From: Paramacrobiotus metropolitanus
Taxonomy: Eukaryota > Tardigrada > Eutardigrada > Parachela > Macrobiotidae
Length of the DNA: 14,606 nt
Assembly (NCBI RefSeq): GCF_019649055.1
Contig: NW_026570724.1
Coordinates: 1-14,606, forward strand
Direction of reading: 5' to 3'
The notes under the pieces are model-generated. The model was given only the letters and a program-made list of their open reading frames with translations. It had not been told where the DNA came from and did not search any database. The position numbers and the translations under genes are program-made. Each line of letters begins with the position of its first letter. Position 1 is the stretch's first letter. This document shows, piece by piece, positions 1 through 8,412 of the stretch.

Positions 1-206
1 TGTTTCGTTAACATCTGCCATTGCCGCGTAAATATAATAACTGCACGCATCATCACCAGTTATGCGTAAGTAACTCTTGGCTCCCGGATGCCGATTTTTC
101 TTTGCACTAGGATTGAAACCTTGGACATTGCAGTTTTCATTTTTGAACGACGTTTCGACCAGTTTCGCAGGTTTTTTCTGTATTAGAAGTTGCCGCTTGG
201 TCTGTC
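1..206 (-). CDS. candidate internal exon, partial at left edge, unknown protein
   Basis: Seen: reading the minus strand, a pyrimidine-rich run ending in CACACAG (AG at 208-207) is followed by an open frame that runs to the window edge without a stop. It encodes about 68 residues, polar and mixed, including GQTKRQLL, NVQGFNPSAKKNRHPGAK and DDACSYYIYAAM. The frame closes upstream at TAA codons just before the acceptor, which fits an intron there. The next exon lies outside the window. I recognise no domain. An open frame this short can occur by chance, so the call depends on the acceptor and the protein-like composition. It could be a host-gene exon or part of another mobile element. Confidence 0.3.
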
Positions 207-861
207 CTGTGTGCAGGGTGAAAGGCAATGTACAGAGTGAAATGTAGGTGAAGGTAGTTTACGGAGTGGTCACCTTAAGTTATTCTGCGTGGCCACGATT
301 GCGCAATAATTTATGTGCGTGACCGACGTGACAGAAAGTCCCGTTTTCTTGAACATAGAGGACCTTCGCTTCGCTTCGGTCGATTATTGGCAAGGCAAAA
401 GAAGTTTACCAATGGTTATTTATTTACCTTATCCTCAACAAGCTACTGCTTGAGCAATTTTAGCTAACTTAATATTACTGGATGGCGTGGAAGAGATCAT
501 AAAATTAGTGATGTTCCTTGCGCGGCAAATAAAACGTCTGGTGGGAGGGGTGGTTTACCAAACTACCGCATCCATTTGCGTTCGCCAAAATTCAAAATAA
601 GACGGGGTCATTACATTCCCTTGGAAGATTTTGAACCAGTGATGAAATCTCACTCTCCGAAGTTGCCCAATCCAAGTTAAGATGATAGAAACGAAAGTCT
701 AAAGTATCAGTAAAAGATGTTGATCGCTCAAGTTAAACCAGTCTTGCAGGTCTGCAAGCGTCCCGGTAAGTAGAATCAATGGAACGATTGATGCAGATAA
801 TGTTAATATCGCCATTACTTACAGTATTTCAGGATGTAATTGTGATTAATATTTCCAATAA
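207..861. other. stretch without a firm gene; weak minus-strand coding traces
   Basis: Many stops in all frames. On the minus strand, 740-580 reads as a coding-like frame (HLNLDWATSESEISSLVQN) ending in TGA. It includes a possible acceptor ending ACTTTAG and a possible GTGAGA donor. A neighbouring frame at about 775-715 (LADLQDWFNLSDQHLLL) would need a frameshift to join it. This may be an exon relic or chance. No promoter or RNA gene was seen. Confidence 0.2.
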
Positions 862-2853
862 TCTATAGGAGGCCAATTATCGCATAAGGGGCACGTTGTT
901 AATCTTCCGCACGACTCCAACAGCTTTATAACTGAGTTCCCAAGAATCTTATCCAATGTCGAATTTATTGTTGTGCGCCGCCAAGGAGCAAGCGGAGTAA
1001 CGAAATTTTTTAGGGTGCGCAGACTGGCGATACTCGGAGCTATTTTGTGGCTTAGAGGGAATAATCCGTCGTACAGAGATATATCGATAAGGCAAGAGAA
1101 TCTGAACGACTTACCGTTAGATGATTACGTCGATAATAGATTGCCACACATTAATGACACTGCCAACAAAAATGCCGACATCGAAAAACGTGGAAATCAA
1201 GATGTGGGAGAACAGGGAGACGTTCCCCTTTTGGAAACCGTAGTAGGAAATGCCGCACAATGCGTTCAAGAAAAGGATTTTGTATCCGCTAGCCTCAGCA
1301 ATATTATTCATGGCACAAAAGATGTCGATTGGCCCAGAATTGCAGGAGAAAAAATTAACGAATTTAACACCGAGGGGTACATCGTCCGTGGTTTCCCCCA
1401 CTCTTTTCCCGCACGGAACTTGCGACTTAAGGGAAGCGCTACAGCGTACAAATACTCCCGCAGAATATTTCAAACATCTTTTGAGGATCACGGGCGGTCG
1501 ATTCGCCACCAACTCCAGATTTCGGTATTTCGCTTATAATAGCGTTCAGCGATGGAGCGCGCTGAAAATGGGGACGCTATGTGTCAAACACCGACTTGAA
1601 AGTGACCAACCGTTAACGTTTGCCGAACTTTCCGAGCTTTATGAAGATCCAGACGCTCTGGTAAGGAGCATTTTATTTTTCGGTACTACAATGACAGGCA
1701 CACCGCAATAATGGTACCGTCAGCGAATGCAGTTATCCGCAATGATGGACCAACTGGGCCTACCAACCTTTTTCATTACACTGAGTGTCACTGGCATGAA
1801 CTGCATGCTTTTATACCCGGAGGACTGAGTAAAACCGACAGACCAAGCGCTTTATCCATGAACGAACAACGAAGACAACTTACCAACAACCCTTACCTTG
1901 TGGCGTGGTTTTTCCAAAAGCGCGTTACAGCCTTCATTGAAAACGTCTTAAACCCTCTGCTAAAAGTTGTGGACTTTTGGGGCCGGTATGAGGACCAGCA
2001 CCGTGGAAGTTTACACTTCCACGGATTTTTCTGGTCCTCGAATCCTCCAGACTTGAGCAACATTGAACAAAAAAACGACCAAGAGAAAAAGAAAGTAATC
2101 GACTACTTCGCAGAGAAAATTTCATCGTTAAACGACTATGCAGAAAGAGCTTCCCCCACACTCATCCGTGCCATATTGGGCTCTCAAAAGTTACGGGACA
2201 CAAAGATGACCTTTTCAACCTTATGAACAAAGTCCAACGACAAACGGAGTGTGGATCGCATTGTCTTCGATTGATAAAAAAACCATGTAGCAATACTGCA
2301 GATATCGATTTCCTAAAGAAATTCACGAGGAACCGCTGATTGTTATTGACGACAAACAACTTCTGTAGTTCGAGGCCGCTAGAAATGATCGCTATATGAA
2401 CGCTTACAACCCAGTAACAACCCGATATTGGCGAGCAAATACTGATATAACTGGCATCTTGAGGATGATGTCACTCTTTTCATACTTAACAAAATACGTG
2501 ACAAAGCCAAGTAAAAAATCGGACGGTTTCAGTGAGATGTTTGGAAGATTTTGGACAGCTGGACAGGAAGACAAAAAAGCATACAAACCTATTCAACAAC
2601 TTCTGATGTCCTCATTCGGCGAGGGGGACATTTCAGCCCAACAGGTCGCTGTTCTAACAATGGGATGGCGACTTGTGGAAACAAATCGCTCATTCGTCGT
2701 GGTGAACCTTTATGGCAGGGACACCAGAAAAAAACTGCTACAGCCAACTGCTGCAGCTACTGTTCCGGAGATGAGGAGGCAACCGAAAGAGAGAGAATGG
2801 AGAGTCTGGAGAATGGAGAATTAGGAGAGTCCAATGACGGAAATAAAGAATGA
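862..2853 (+). pseudogene. Helitron transposase relic: N-terminal and HUH/Rep region, helicase missing
   Basis: Helitron Rep-helicase proteins cut and ligate one DNA strand for rolling-circle transposition. Seen, in family order: GHVVNLPHD (about 892-918), FRVRRLAILGAILWL then NNPSYRDI (about 1006-1083), EFNTEGYIVRGFP (about 1358-1396), then in frame 2 GGRFATNSRFRYFAYN and GTPQ-stop-W, then in frame 1 CHWHELHAFIPGG and the HUH motif HRGSLHFHGFFW (HFH at 2014-2022). HPCHIGLS and NLMNKVQRQTECG follow in frame 3, then CRYRFPKEIHEEP, RNDRYMNAYNP, WRAN and the double-tyrosine motif YLTKYVTK (2483-2506) in frame 2. Frame changes fall near 1400, 1785, 2155 and 2290. In-frame stops are at 1709-1711 and 2366-2368. 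The conserved GEGDISAQQVA and VVVNLYG blocks follow, then identity is lost near 2850. The Pif1-like helicase domain is absent, so the element is dead and truncated. The family call is firm; outer limits are not. Confidence 0.93.
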
Positions 2854-3193
2854 TTAGAAGTGAGTTAAGATCATGAAGTTTGACGGCTTTGGCGACTGAT
2901 GATTTTTGAAATGATTCTAAAACTTTTCCACGGTTTACGAATAACTCGCGCGTTGTGAAATCCAGGCCAATTTTGTTTGTTTTGGATTTCGAGTAGAACT
3001 TCAGGTCTTTAGTCATATTCAACGGTATTTAGAGGAGTAATAAGATAGTTAGAGAACCATCCAACTGTCCCAAAATCAGGAATTGTTTGTAAAGCGGTGA
3101 CAAAGGTAATGCAAAGGCAAATGATAATGTTGAGAAAAGCTATAAAAATTGTGAAAGAACTGCTTCAGAACTGTAGACCAAAGTCAGGTATAT
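2854..3193 (-). other. unassigned stretch with a membrane-segment-like frame
   Basis: This follows the point where Helitron similarity is lost. On the minus strand, 3164-3009 is a 51-codon open frame beginning after TGA and ending in TAA. It contains a strongly hydrophobic run (FTIFIAFLNIIICLCITF) followed by PDFGTVGWFSNYL. A different frame, from about 3022 downwards, carries DLKFYSKSKTNKIGLDFTTR. The two would need a frameshift or splice to join. No family was recognised. I saw no Helitron 3' hairpin with a CTRR end that I could defend. Confidence 0.2.
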
Positions 3194-3436
3194 CTAGGAC
3201 TTTCTGAAAAAATTTAAAATCAGCTGAAATAGTTCCACCTTCTGATGATTTTTCAGTTCATCATGATAAGGCGCTAGTTCTCGTGGGTTGGACATGAAGA
3301 AATAGCGCAAGCATTTTTTGGTAAGTTCAGGCAAATCGAAATATTTAACGTTCTGACAGAAGCGGTCAAAATGCAAATAGTTTAAAGCTTTAGCCAGGAG
3401 TTGCATATGCGACTTCAGGGTGCGACTTCTGACCAA
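3194..3436 (-). CDS. unknown 80-residue reading frame, possible exon piece
   Basis: Seen: a minus-strand open frame ending in TAG. It is lysine-, leucine- and phenylalanine-rich, with a helix-like stretch ALNYLHFDRFCQNVKYFDLP then ELTKKC. The LLNYL...FDLPELxxxC spacing is faintly like the last helices of a BTB domain, but the match is too weak to call. It contains the hexapeptide YHDELK, which also occurs in the reading frame at 3575-3965; this may be a repeat or chance. The ATG at its start has no clear context. It could equally be a chance frame in AT-rich DNA. Confidence 0.2.
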   Translation of the reverse strand: MVRSRTLKSHMQLLAKALNYLHFDRFCQNVKYFDLPELTKKCLRYFFMSNPRELAPYHDELKNHQKVELFQLILNFFRKS

Positions 3437-3499
3437 AGCAGTTTACAGCAACGGGTTATTGTGATGCTGAAATTTTTGTCTGATAAAAAACAATAAAAG

Positions 3500-3541
3500 T
3501 ATTATTGTGTACTGCACATTTATTATTGTGTACTGCACATT
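3500..3541. repeat. perfect 21-bp tandem duplication
   Basis: The unit TATTATTGTGTACTGCACAT plus T occurs twice, back to back, at 3500-3520 and 3521-3541, with no mismatch. The lack of divergence suggests a recent slippage or repair duplication. Confidence 0.95.
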
Positions 3542-3574
3542 TTAATAGAGGTCAAGTGGATCCAGAAATTCTAA

Positions 3575-3965
3575 TTATTGTTCAGTTTGATAAAATCGAA
3601 TATAATCAGGATCGTTGGGTTTATAAATAGGATCCACACTAATATTCCGATATTCGTATAAAGGTGAGTTAGAAACTAAATCGGCAATTCTTTGTGGAAC
3701 ATGTTCAATACTTTCGGGTGTTTTAAGGGATGCCGGCATTCGAGAAATTTGACAATTCAACACATTAGAATCTTGTACCATCGCGGAAATAGTCCCGAGT
3801 AAAGTAACTTTTCCAATGTTACCGAAGAATTGTCCGATGAAATTATTAATGATGGTTTTATCTCTTTTTAATGATGGTTTTAAGTTCATCATGGTAAACT
3901 TCGCCCTGAAACCAGTCGCTCTTTTTAGGAATTGTTTCAGTAGTAAAGTTTTGTTGAGAAGACGG
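3575..3965 (-). pseudogene. candidate 3'-terminal exon of unknown protein, split by a 22-bp tandem insertion
   Basis: Seen on the minus strand: a T-rich tract ending AATCAG (AG at 3967-3966) is followed by an open frame starting QPSSQQNFTTETIPKKSDWF and reaching YHDELKTII near 3870. There it shifts frame and hits a stop. A second frame then reads on from INNFIGQFFGNIGK to a TAA at 3577-3575, ending in PNDPDYIRFYQTEQ. The 15-base string TTAATGATGGTTTTA occurs at 3846-3860 and again at 3868-3882, offset by 22 bases. Treating 22 bases as inserted puts both frames in one register, giving about 122 codons. The protein is soluble-looking, with no membrane segment and no domain I know. Inference: a host or mobile-element exon inactivated by a short tandem insertion. 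Confidence 0.4.
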
Positions 3966-4576
3966 CTGATTTTTTATAAAAAAACCGTAGTATTTTAGTT
4001 TGTTGACGTAATTCAAAATATCACACATCAATAGGAAATCGGCAGGAGATGAGGGTGAAACTGCAAGATGAAATAGTAGACATAATTAAAGTAGAACTGG
4101 ATGGGTCATAAGTATAATAAATAAAATCACAGGCGAGTTCTGTAAGGATCGAGACTGTTTGATGGTGGGGCTGAAGCGGTACGATAAAGTGGTAAACTAT
4201 ACAAGAAATCTACAACACTAAAGGTGCGGGTGAAACTGAAGGCAGATGAGAATCCAGCAGATGTCTTAGATAAACCGGCACGTTTGTCAACCAGAAAGGC
4301 GCCACTGCAAAAGGATATTGACTGCCGGGATTAAAAAAAGGCGTGAAAAAGAATGTCCGGTATGCACTTTGTAGCGAAAAATGTTGAAATTGATTGTTTC
4401 TAACGAAAAATTGGTGAGTAACCGCTCAAACCAAAACGAGTACTGCGGCGGAGACCGCGCTTTTGATTGTGTTCTAGGAACCTGGATAGCCCATGAAGCT
4501 GAAGTCGGATAAAGGTAGCCAGTTGTCTGACAGTACTTTTCTGAAATAATTTTCCATCTGAATCATGTGGCAAATC
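3966..4576. other. stretch without a recognisable gene
   Basis: Purine-rich on the plus strand, with many stops. One plus-strand frame near 4224-4334 reads LKADENPADVLDKPARLS before TAA. The ENPADVL string recalls a phrase found in retroelement polyproteins, but nothing around it supports that reading. No RNA gene, repeat array or promoter was seen. Confidence 0.3.
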
Positions 4577-4717
4577 TTAGTCTTGGCTCAGAACTGCTGC
4601 TGTCAGTGTCATTGTCTGCTTACTGGGATCCAGATCGGCCACGTTAGTCACTGTCCACTTGCGATCGCAGTAATGGGTTAACAGGCTCGGGTCATATAAT
4701 TGATAGAGGTTTAATGA
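4577..4717 (-). CDS. candidate 3'-terminal exon, unknown protein
   Basis: Seen: on the minus strand a textbook acceptor, TTGTTATTTTGCAG, ends at 4718. It opens a 46-residue frame (SLNLYQLYDPSLLTHYC, then WTVTNVADLDPSKQTMTL) that ends at TAA, 4579-4577. The frame starts at phase 0. It is phase-compatible with the upstream frame at 4872-5092 if the GTAGAA donor at 4871-4870 is used, giving a 154-base intron. That intron would hold the TA-rich direct repeat at 4751-4795. A second possible donor at 4812 is out of phase. No domain was recognised. The acceptor is good evidence; the protein identity is open. Confidence 0.35.
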   Translation of the reverse strand, partial: SLNLYQLYDPSLLTHYCDRKWTVTNVADLDPSKQTMTLTAAVLSQD

Positions 4718-4750
4718 CTGCAAAATAACAACGAAGTGTTATATAAGTTT

Positions 4751-4795
4751 AACTATGGTATATAGTATGATATAGTATGCAACTATGATATATAG
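4751..4795. repeat. TA-rich direct repeat
   Basis: AACTATGGTATATAGT and AACTATGATATATAGT lie 30 bases apart, with a further ATATAGTATG copy between them. They fall in the stretch proposed as an intron between the frames at 4577-4717 and 4872-5092. Confidence 0.6.
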
Positions 4796-4871
4796 TTCTG
4801 TGCTTTAGTGACCTGTGCCGAAGTGTCTTCAAAAAAAAGCCACGGCACATATTGTCTAGATTATATTCTAC

Positions 4872-5300
4872 CGTCCGGAACGGATCGTGCAGTTGTTTGG
4901 GTACATACACAGCATGTACAGCTACACTGCTGTGCAATACGCATTCTGAACAAGTGTCTGGGCTGACCACAGAAAATTCAAACCGTCTACCTCTTGGGTG
5001 TATATTCTCAGCACCCAGAAGAGATCTCCAAAATTCTGTTCCCTTGGTTCTTATCTCTAAATCGCTGATGAATCCCGCTGCTGTATCCTCTCCTTAAATT
5101 TGAGGAAAAGATCTGTCAGTTCTCAAGGGAACAAAAATTAATTCCGTTATTCTGTGTAGCGATCGTCTCTGGCGTGTCGAAATGTTTTGTAGTTGGTTAT
5201 CGTGGGCGTCATTTTGTCGGTGGCGCAAAGGGTCAGGGGAGCGATACAGCATAGCAAATTGGTAGGTAACAAAAGCAAAATCCTTTGAATGTTTGCCCAA
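4872..5300 (-). CDS. candidate exon(s), unknown protein; one in-frame stop
   Basis: Seen: one minus-strand register stays open from 5300 to 4749 apart from a TAA at 5096-5094. That TAA overlaps a plausible acceptor (TTTTCCTCAAATTTAAG, AG at 5094-5093), so an exon may begin at 5092, reading TAAGFISDLEIRTKGTEFW, GRRFEFSVVSPDTCSECV and VYVPKQLHDPFRT. The piece above the stop (5300-5097: RSPDPLRHRQNDAHDNQLQ, TRQRRSLHRITEL) may be another exon or simply the same frame broken by a nonsense change; I found no in-phase donor for it. The segment contains two close cysteines (CSEC) but no known domain. Chance openness cannot be excluded. Confidence 0.3.
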
Positions 5301-5453
5301 ACTAAGTGGTCGGAAAAAATACTTTTTTTCCTCTTTTTTTTAGGTATTTCATGCTTTTTACTTCTTCAAAATCCACAAATTTCGCGCACTATGACAATAA
5401 TAATTGTAATAGGTTTGAGATTATAAAGAAAGCAAGGATTGGTTGTTCGTTTA
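5301..5453. other. T-rich spacer, probable intron-like sequence
   Basis: Contains the pyrimidine tract CTTTTTTTCCTCTTTTTTTTAG on the plus strand, and on the minus strand a possible acceptor ending GACCACTTAG. No open frame of note. Confidence 0.4.
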
Positions 5454-5870
5454 TTAGATAAATAATTTCCTAAAACTAAAGACGAAAGCCAAAGACTTTC
5501 CTGAGAAGTTTAAAGACTGGTGGTTGAGCTCCGAGTGCGACATGTTGATATTGGAAAGATTTTCCGGCACTTTAGAAATTCCATTTAGCGCAGACCAGGC
5601 AATGGATAAGACCAGAGCACTTCCTGATGGTACGTTGGCCACTTCTTGTTCAGTCATCGTGTTGACAATGATTTTGTTCGACACAATCAGTGTCATTATC
5701 CTTCCTTGCCGAAAATGTCGACATGCACGGGAAGATCTTCCGGCTACGTAAGTATGTGTTCTCGCTCCATAGGTGCTCCGCCAAACAATCCGTAAAGTCT
5801 GAATAATTAATTGGTCGAGTAAAGAACTGATACCGATATTTATGTATGACTTTCCCTTATTGGAAATCCG
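5454..5870 (-). CDS. candidate exon, 138-codon open frame, unknown protein
   Basis: Seen: the minus-strand acceptor GAGTTGACTTACGCAG (AG at 5872-5871) starts an uninterrupted frame to TAA at 5456-5454. It reads RISNKGKSYINIGISSLLDQ, VWRSTYGARTHTYVAGR, GRIMTLIVSNKIIVNTMTEQ and LVLSIAWSALNGISKVPENL. It begins at phase 0. A GTGAGC donor at 5972-5971 also ends at phase 0, so a 102-base intron would join it to the 45-base piece at 5973-6017. A competing frame across 5745-5700 (EDLPVHVDIFGKEG) also looks protein-like, so the true splice structure may differ. No domain was recognised; a frame of this length can arise by chance once in a window of this size. Confidence 0.33.
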   Translation of the reverse strand, partial: RISNKGKSYINIGISSLLDQLIIQTLRIVWRSTYGARTHTYVAGRSSRACRHFRQGRIMTLIVSNKIIVNTMTEQEVANVPSGSALVLSIAWSALNGISKVPENLSNINMSHSELNHQSLNFSGKSLAFVFSFRKLFI

Positions 5871-5972
5871 CTGCGTAAGTCAACTCAAAGAGACCAGCCA
5901 TTTGAATGGACGGATGAGTAACAGAGTTCTCTCGAAACCTTCAAAGGTAATTAACAAATCAGCCTCGCTCAC

Positions 5973-6017
5973 TCGGAGACTTGGATCCCACCAAGGACTT
6001 AGTCCTTGAGGGAAGGA
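5973..6017 (-). CDS. candidate 15-codon exon joined to 5454-5870
   Basis: Bounded on the minus strand by an acceptor ending GCGGTCAG, with a branch-point-like TTCTAAC upstream, and by a GTGAGC donor. It encodes SFPQGLSPWWDPSLR. Its phase agrees with the downstream candidate exon. Short and therefore weak. Confidence 0.25.
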
Positions 6018-6570
6018 CTGACCGCGTCCATGTTAGAAAAAGGCGGCGTGCGTAACCAGGTCGTCGAGCAAGGTAATGTAATGCCAATTGCATAACCATC
6101 TCGCAGCCTGTCTTCCAGTGCGAAAAATTATAAATGCTCCGACAATGTGCGGAATCCTAAGTCAAATCCAATGAATCGAAAAGAAAACTGGAAGAGACAG
6201 CAGTGGCGGTATCAGGTTGACGCGCAAAGGCATAAATAAAATAAGGTAGAAACATAAAAAACTAAAACATTCACAAAATTGAACTTGCTTTACGTTTCTC
6301 TGAACCTTCTGAGTTTTTGTTGCTTTGCTCCTGCCATGCTTTTCTCTTGTCGTCGGCGCAGGGCACTCGGAGAAAGAGAAGTAGAGGTCTACAGATGCAA
6401 TATACTACTGAACAATGCACCTAGAAATGTGAGGCAGGAGGCAGCCTGCTAGATCAGACCGAACTGGCGCGCCAACGCTGCAATTTGGCCAAAAACGTCG
6501 GGTCACTGGAGCCGTTATTGTAATTAACAAGCTTACTGTCACAATAATTGCGCATAGGATATCCGCAACG
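6018..6570. other. stretch without a firm gene
   Basis: Frames are short. On the minus strand, a pyrimidine-rich run ending TTTCTCCGAG near 6367 opens a short polar frame (CADDKRKAWQEQSNKNSEG) ending in TGA near 6271. This could be a last coding exon, but I found no in-phase donor for it. An imperfect palindrome (GCAGG...CCTGC) lies near 6433-6449. No RNA gene was seen. Confidence 0.3.
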
Positions 6571-7123
6571 CTATTCTATCTGTCCGGTTAACACAGCGAT
6601 TTGTTTAGATGAAGTTTGGAGATCAGTTCCGCAGAATACAACGTCCGTAAAAAGTTTCAATCCTGTGACTTTAAAGTCTGCAAAGCAAAACGTTCTACCA
6701 ATTATTTCCTGTAGGTAAGGCTGTAATAAAAGGCGCACAAAGTATTGCAGAGGCGTACTCACTTCTTAAATGCTATCAAATGATGCTTTATACCCAAGTT
6801 ATAGAGTTGAACATTTAGGACAGCTCGGTCGCAAACAGCGTCTGCAAGTAGAAAGACACTAACACTGTTTACTTGGTAAAACTGTATGAAAAGGCAAGCG
6901 GAATCATTGATAAACCCTGAGATGTGCACCGGTGACGGAGTTCCACGAATTCAGAACTGGGAGCAACTCGAAAGAAATTTCTCATATTTGAGAAACTGAT
7001 GCCGCGTTTCAGTTTCAAAGTTCGAAGCCTGTACACCATGCTGAAGTTTGTCAACAGAATTGTTGGGAATAGTAGAGCGATGGCAGTTACGATGTTCTTT
7101 TTGGCCAGAAACGATTGCAGACG
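6571..7123 (-). CDS. spliced gene fragment, three exons, unknown protein with one membrane-like segment
   Basis: Seen on the minus strand: exon 7123-6916 (acceptor TTTCTAATTAG, donor G|GTTTATC, ends phase 1), exon 6841-6763 (acceptor TTTCTACTTGCAG, donor AA|GTGAGTA, ends phase 2) and exon 6694-6571 (acceptor AATTGGTAG, ends in TAG). Introns are 74 and 68 bases. Both junctions keep one frame, totalling 411 bases or 136 residues. A further intron of 44 bases (7167-7124, donor CTG|GTAAGAG) lies upstream, but the frame before it closes after ten codons at a TAA. The product starts RLQSFLAKKN, then a hydrophobic run IVTAIALLFPTILLTNFSMV (about residues 11-30), then a basic stretch RLRTLKLKR and a soluble part with AVCDRAVLNVQLYNLGIKHH. 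This could suit a membrane receptor, but I do not recognise the family. The 5' part is missing; an LTR element begins about 110 bases upstream. Confidence 0.5.
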
Positions 7124-7229
7124 CTAATTAGAAATTTAAAAATAAATTTTGGAACGCACTCTCTTACCAGATCACACACTTGCAGGCAAACAAGCAGTTA
7201 CCACCATAATCTTTGATATGCCGGATATA

Positions 7230-7423
7230 TGTATTTGTGTTGGTGTGTTGCGTACAACACGGACACATGTACTGCCGGTAGTTTATTCAGATTGATGTTA
7301 GGAGGTGTTAAGGCTAACTCAGAAGAGCGCTGCGCAGAGCGCTTCCTTTATATATGCACTGTTGCGTAAGCATTTACCATGCGTAGGCATATGTATGAAT
7401 CACCATACATACACATCATGACA
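7230..7423 (-). mobile_element. 3' LTR of a Ty3/gypsy-type retrotransposon
   Basis: Read on the minus strand: begins TGTCATGATGTG directly after a polypurine tract. It holds a TATA box (GCATATATAAAGG, about 7346-7358), a GC-rich imperfect hairpin (AGCGCT...AGCGCT, 7322-7345) where transcription would start, and a polyadenylation signal AATAAA about 70 bases further on (near 7279). It ends at one of several ACA trinucleotides (plus-strand TG at 7230, 7236 or 7238). Length is about 190 bases. An 8-bp stem with 6-base loop (TATGTATG/CATACATA) lies at 7390-7411. No second copy was found in the window, so the call rests on this structure and on the integrase upstream. Confidence 0.6.
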
Positions 7424-7441
7424 CTTCCCTTTTAAAAAGAT
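7424..7441 (-). other. polypurine tract of the LTR retrotransposon
   Basis: Minus strand CTTTTTAAAAGGGAAG lies directly 5' of the LTR's TGT. In LTR elements this tract primes plus-strand DNA synthesis, so its position fixes the LTR as the 3' one and places the element body at higher coordinates. Confidence 0.55.
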
Positions 7442-8412
7442 GCTCGTAGAAGCATGTAAAATATATTACAATTTCAAGAAAGTTACAAGTCGCAAAAGAC
7501 GAAACCATTTCAAATTTTTCATAGATGCAAGCAAGTACACGCACAAAACATAAGGCAGATAAATCTTTTAATAATTAACAGCTAATTTAAATGAGACGAT
7601 ATCGGTATGATCTTGACACAGTAATGTTGAATATTTCTCGCGGTATCAGCTTTCGTATTTCGCTTGCTTCCTGAAGGCTTCTTCGAATACCCTCTTTCCG
7701 TCCTTTTTGAGTTTCACAAATGGTTGATTCTTTGTTGAAATTGATATGTGTTGAAATCGATGTGTAGCCGGTCGGTGGTGGTGGTATGTTAAGTATGGTT
7801 GCAGAATGTGATGCCACTTTATCATCGGCTTCATCGGATAGACGGCTGTGTAATCCAGCAGTGCTACGAATGCGTGTTGTCTCCATACGGAGAACGTGTA
7901 GATGTATCCATGATGTAATGACCTTCCGGTTGCATCAGTCTCGTGTGGGTTTACGGCATTTTCAGATAAGTTTTAAGCAATAGTAAACAATCAAATAAAT
8001 TTTATTATTATTAGTATTGTAAAATATTGTTAATGGATAAAATAATAAACGAGTAAATAAGTTTATAGCGAAATAATTTGGATGCACCCTAGTATAAAAA
8101 ACCGTATCAAATGCTAATGCCATTGATTTTGGTATTCATTTTCCAGTTATCAATGTCTCCATGAGCCTCTTTATTTATTTTCCTTTATTTCTTTTATACA
8201 GTTGACAGCTCTTTTCTGGCATCGCTTATTTTATTTATTTTCTTTTTTGTTGAAAGCATTATTTTATGTTCTTTTTTTTGCTTTCTTTTCTTTTTGTTCT
8301 TATTGATTGGGCTCATGGACAAGCTGTAAGGTAACACGATGTTAGTAACTTTATACAAAAAGTTGAAGAATGTGGTTAAATGTTATCGTTATGATTTGTT
8401 AGAGCGGTGGAG
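7442..8412 (-). other. region between integrase tail and 3' LTR, mostly non-coding
   Basis: About 970 bases. It contains a 99-codon minus frame at 7587-7886 (IPPPPTGYTSISTHINFN, GRKEGIRRSLQEASE), an overlapping frame at 7646-7834, and a strongly T-rich tract at 8165-8310. Either frame could be a remnant of a third ORF of the element, but neither shows a known domain. The T-rich tract is low-complexity sequence. Confidence 0.4.

Noticed and set aside
1117-1512. 131-codon open frame on the minus strand
   Set aside because: It lies antisense to the clear Helitron coding sequence and has no motif of its own; it is a shadow frame.
4224-4334. LKADENPADVLDKPARLS as a retroelement polyprotein fragment
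   Set aside because: Only one short phrase is suggestive and nothing on either side supports a polyprotein.
4751-4795. TA-rich direct repeat considered as a regulatory array
   Set aside because: Better explained as low-complexity sequence inside a probable intron.
8165-8310. T-rich tract considered as a poly(A) tail of a minus-strand retrocopy or as a splice region
   Set aside because: Interrupted by many other bases, with no adjoining retrocopy or exon found.
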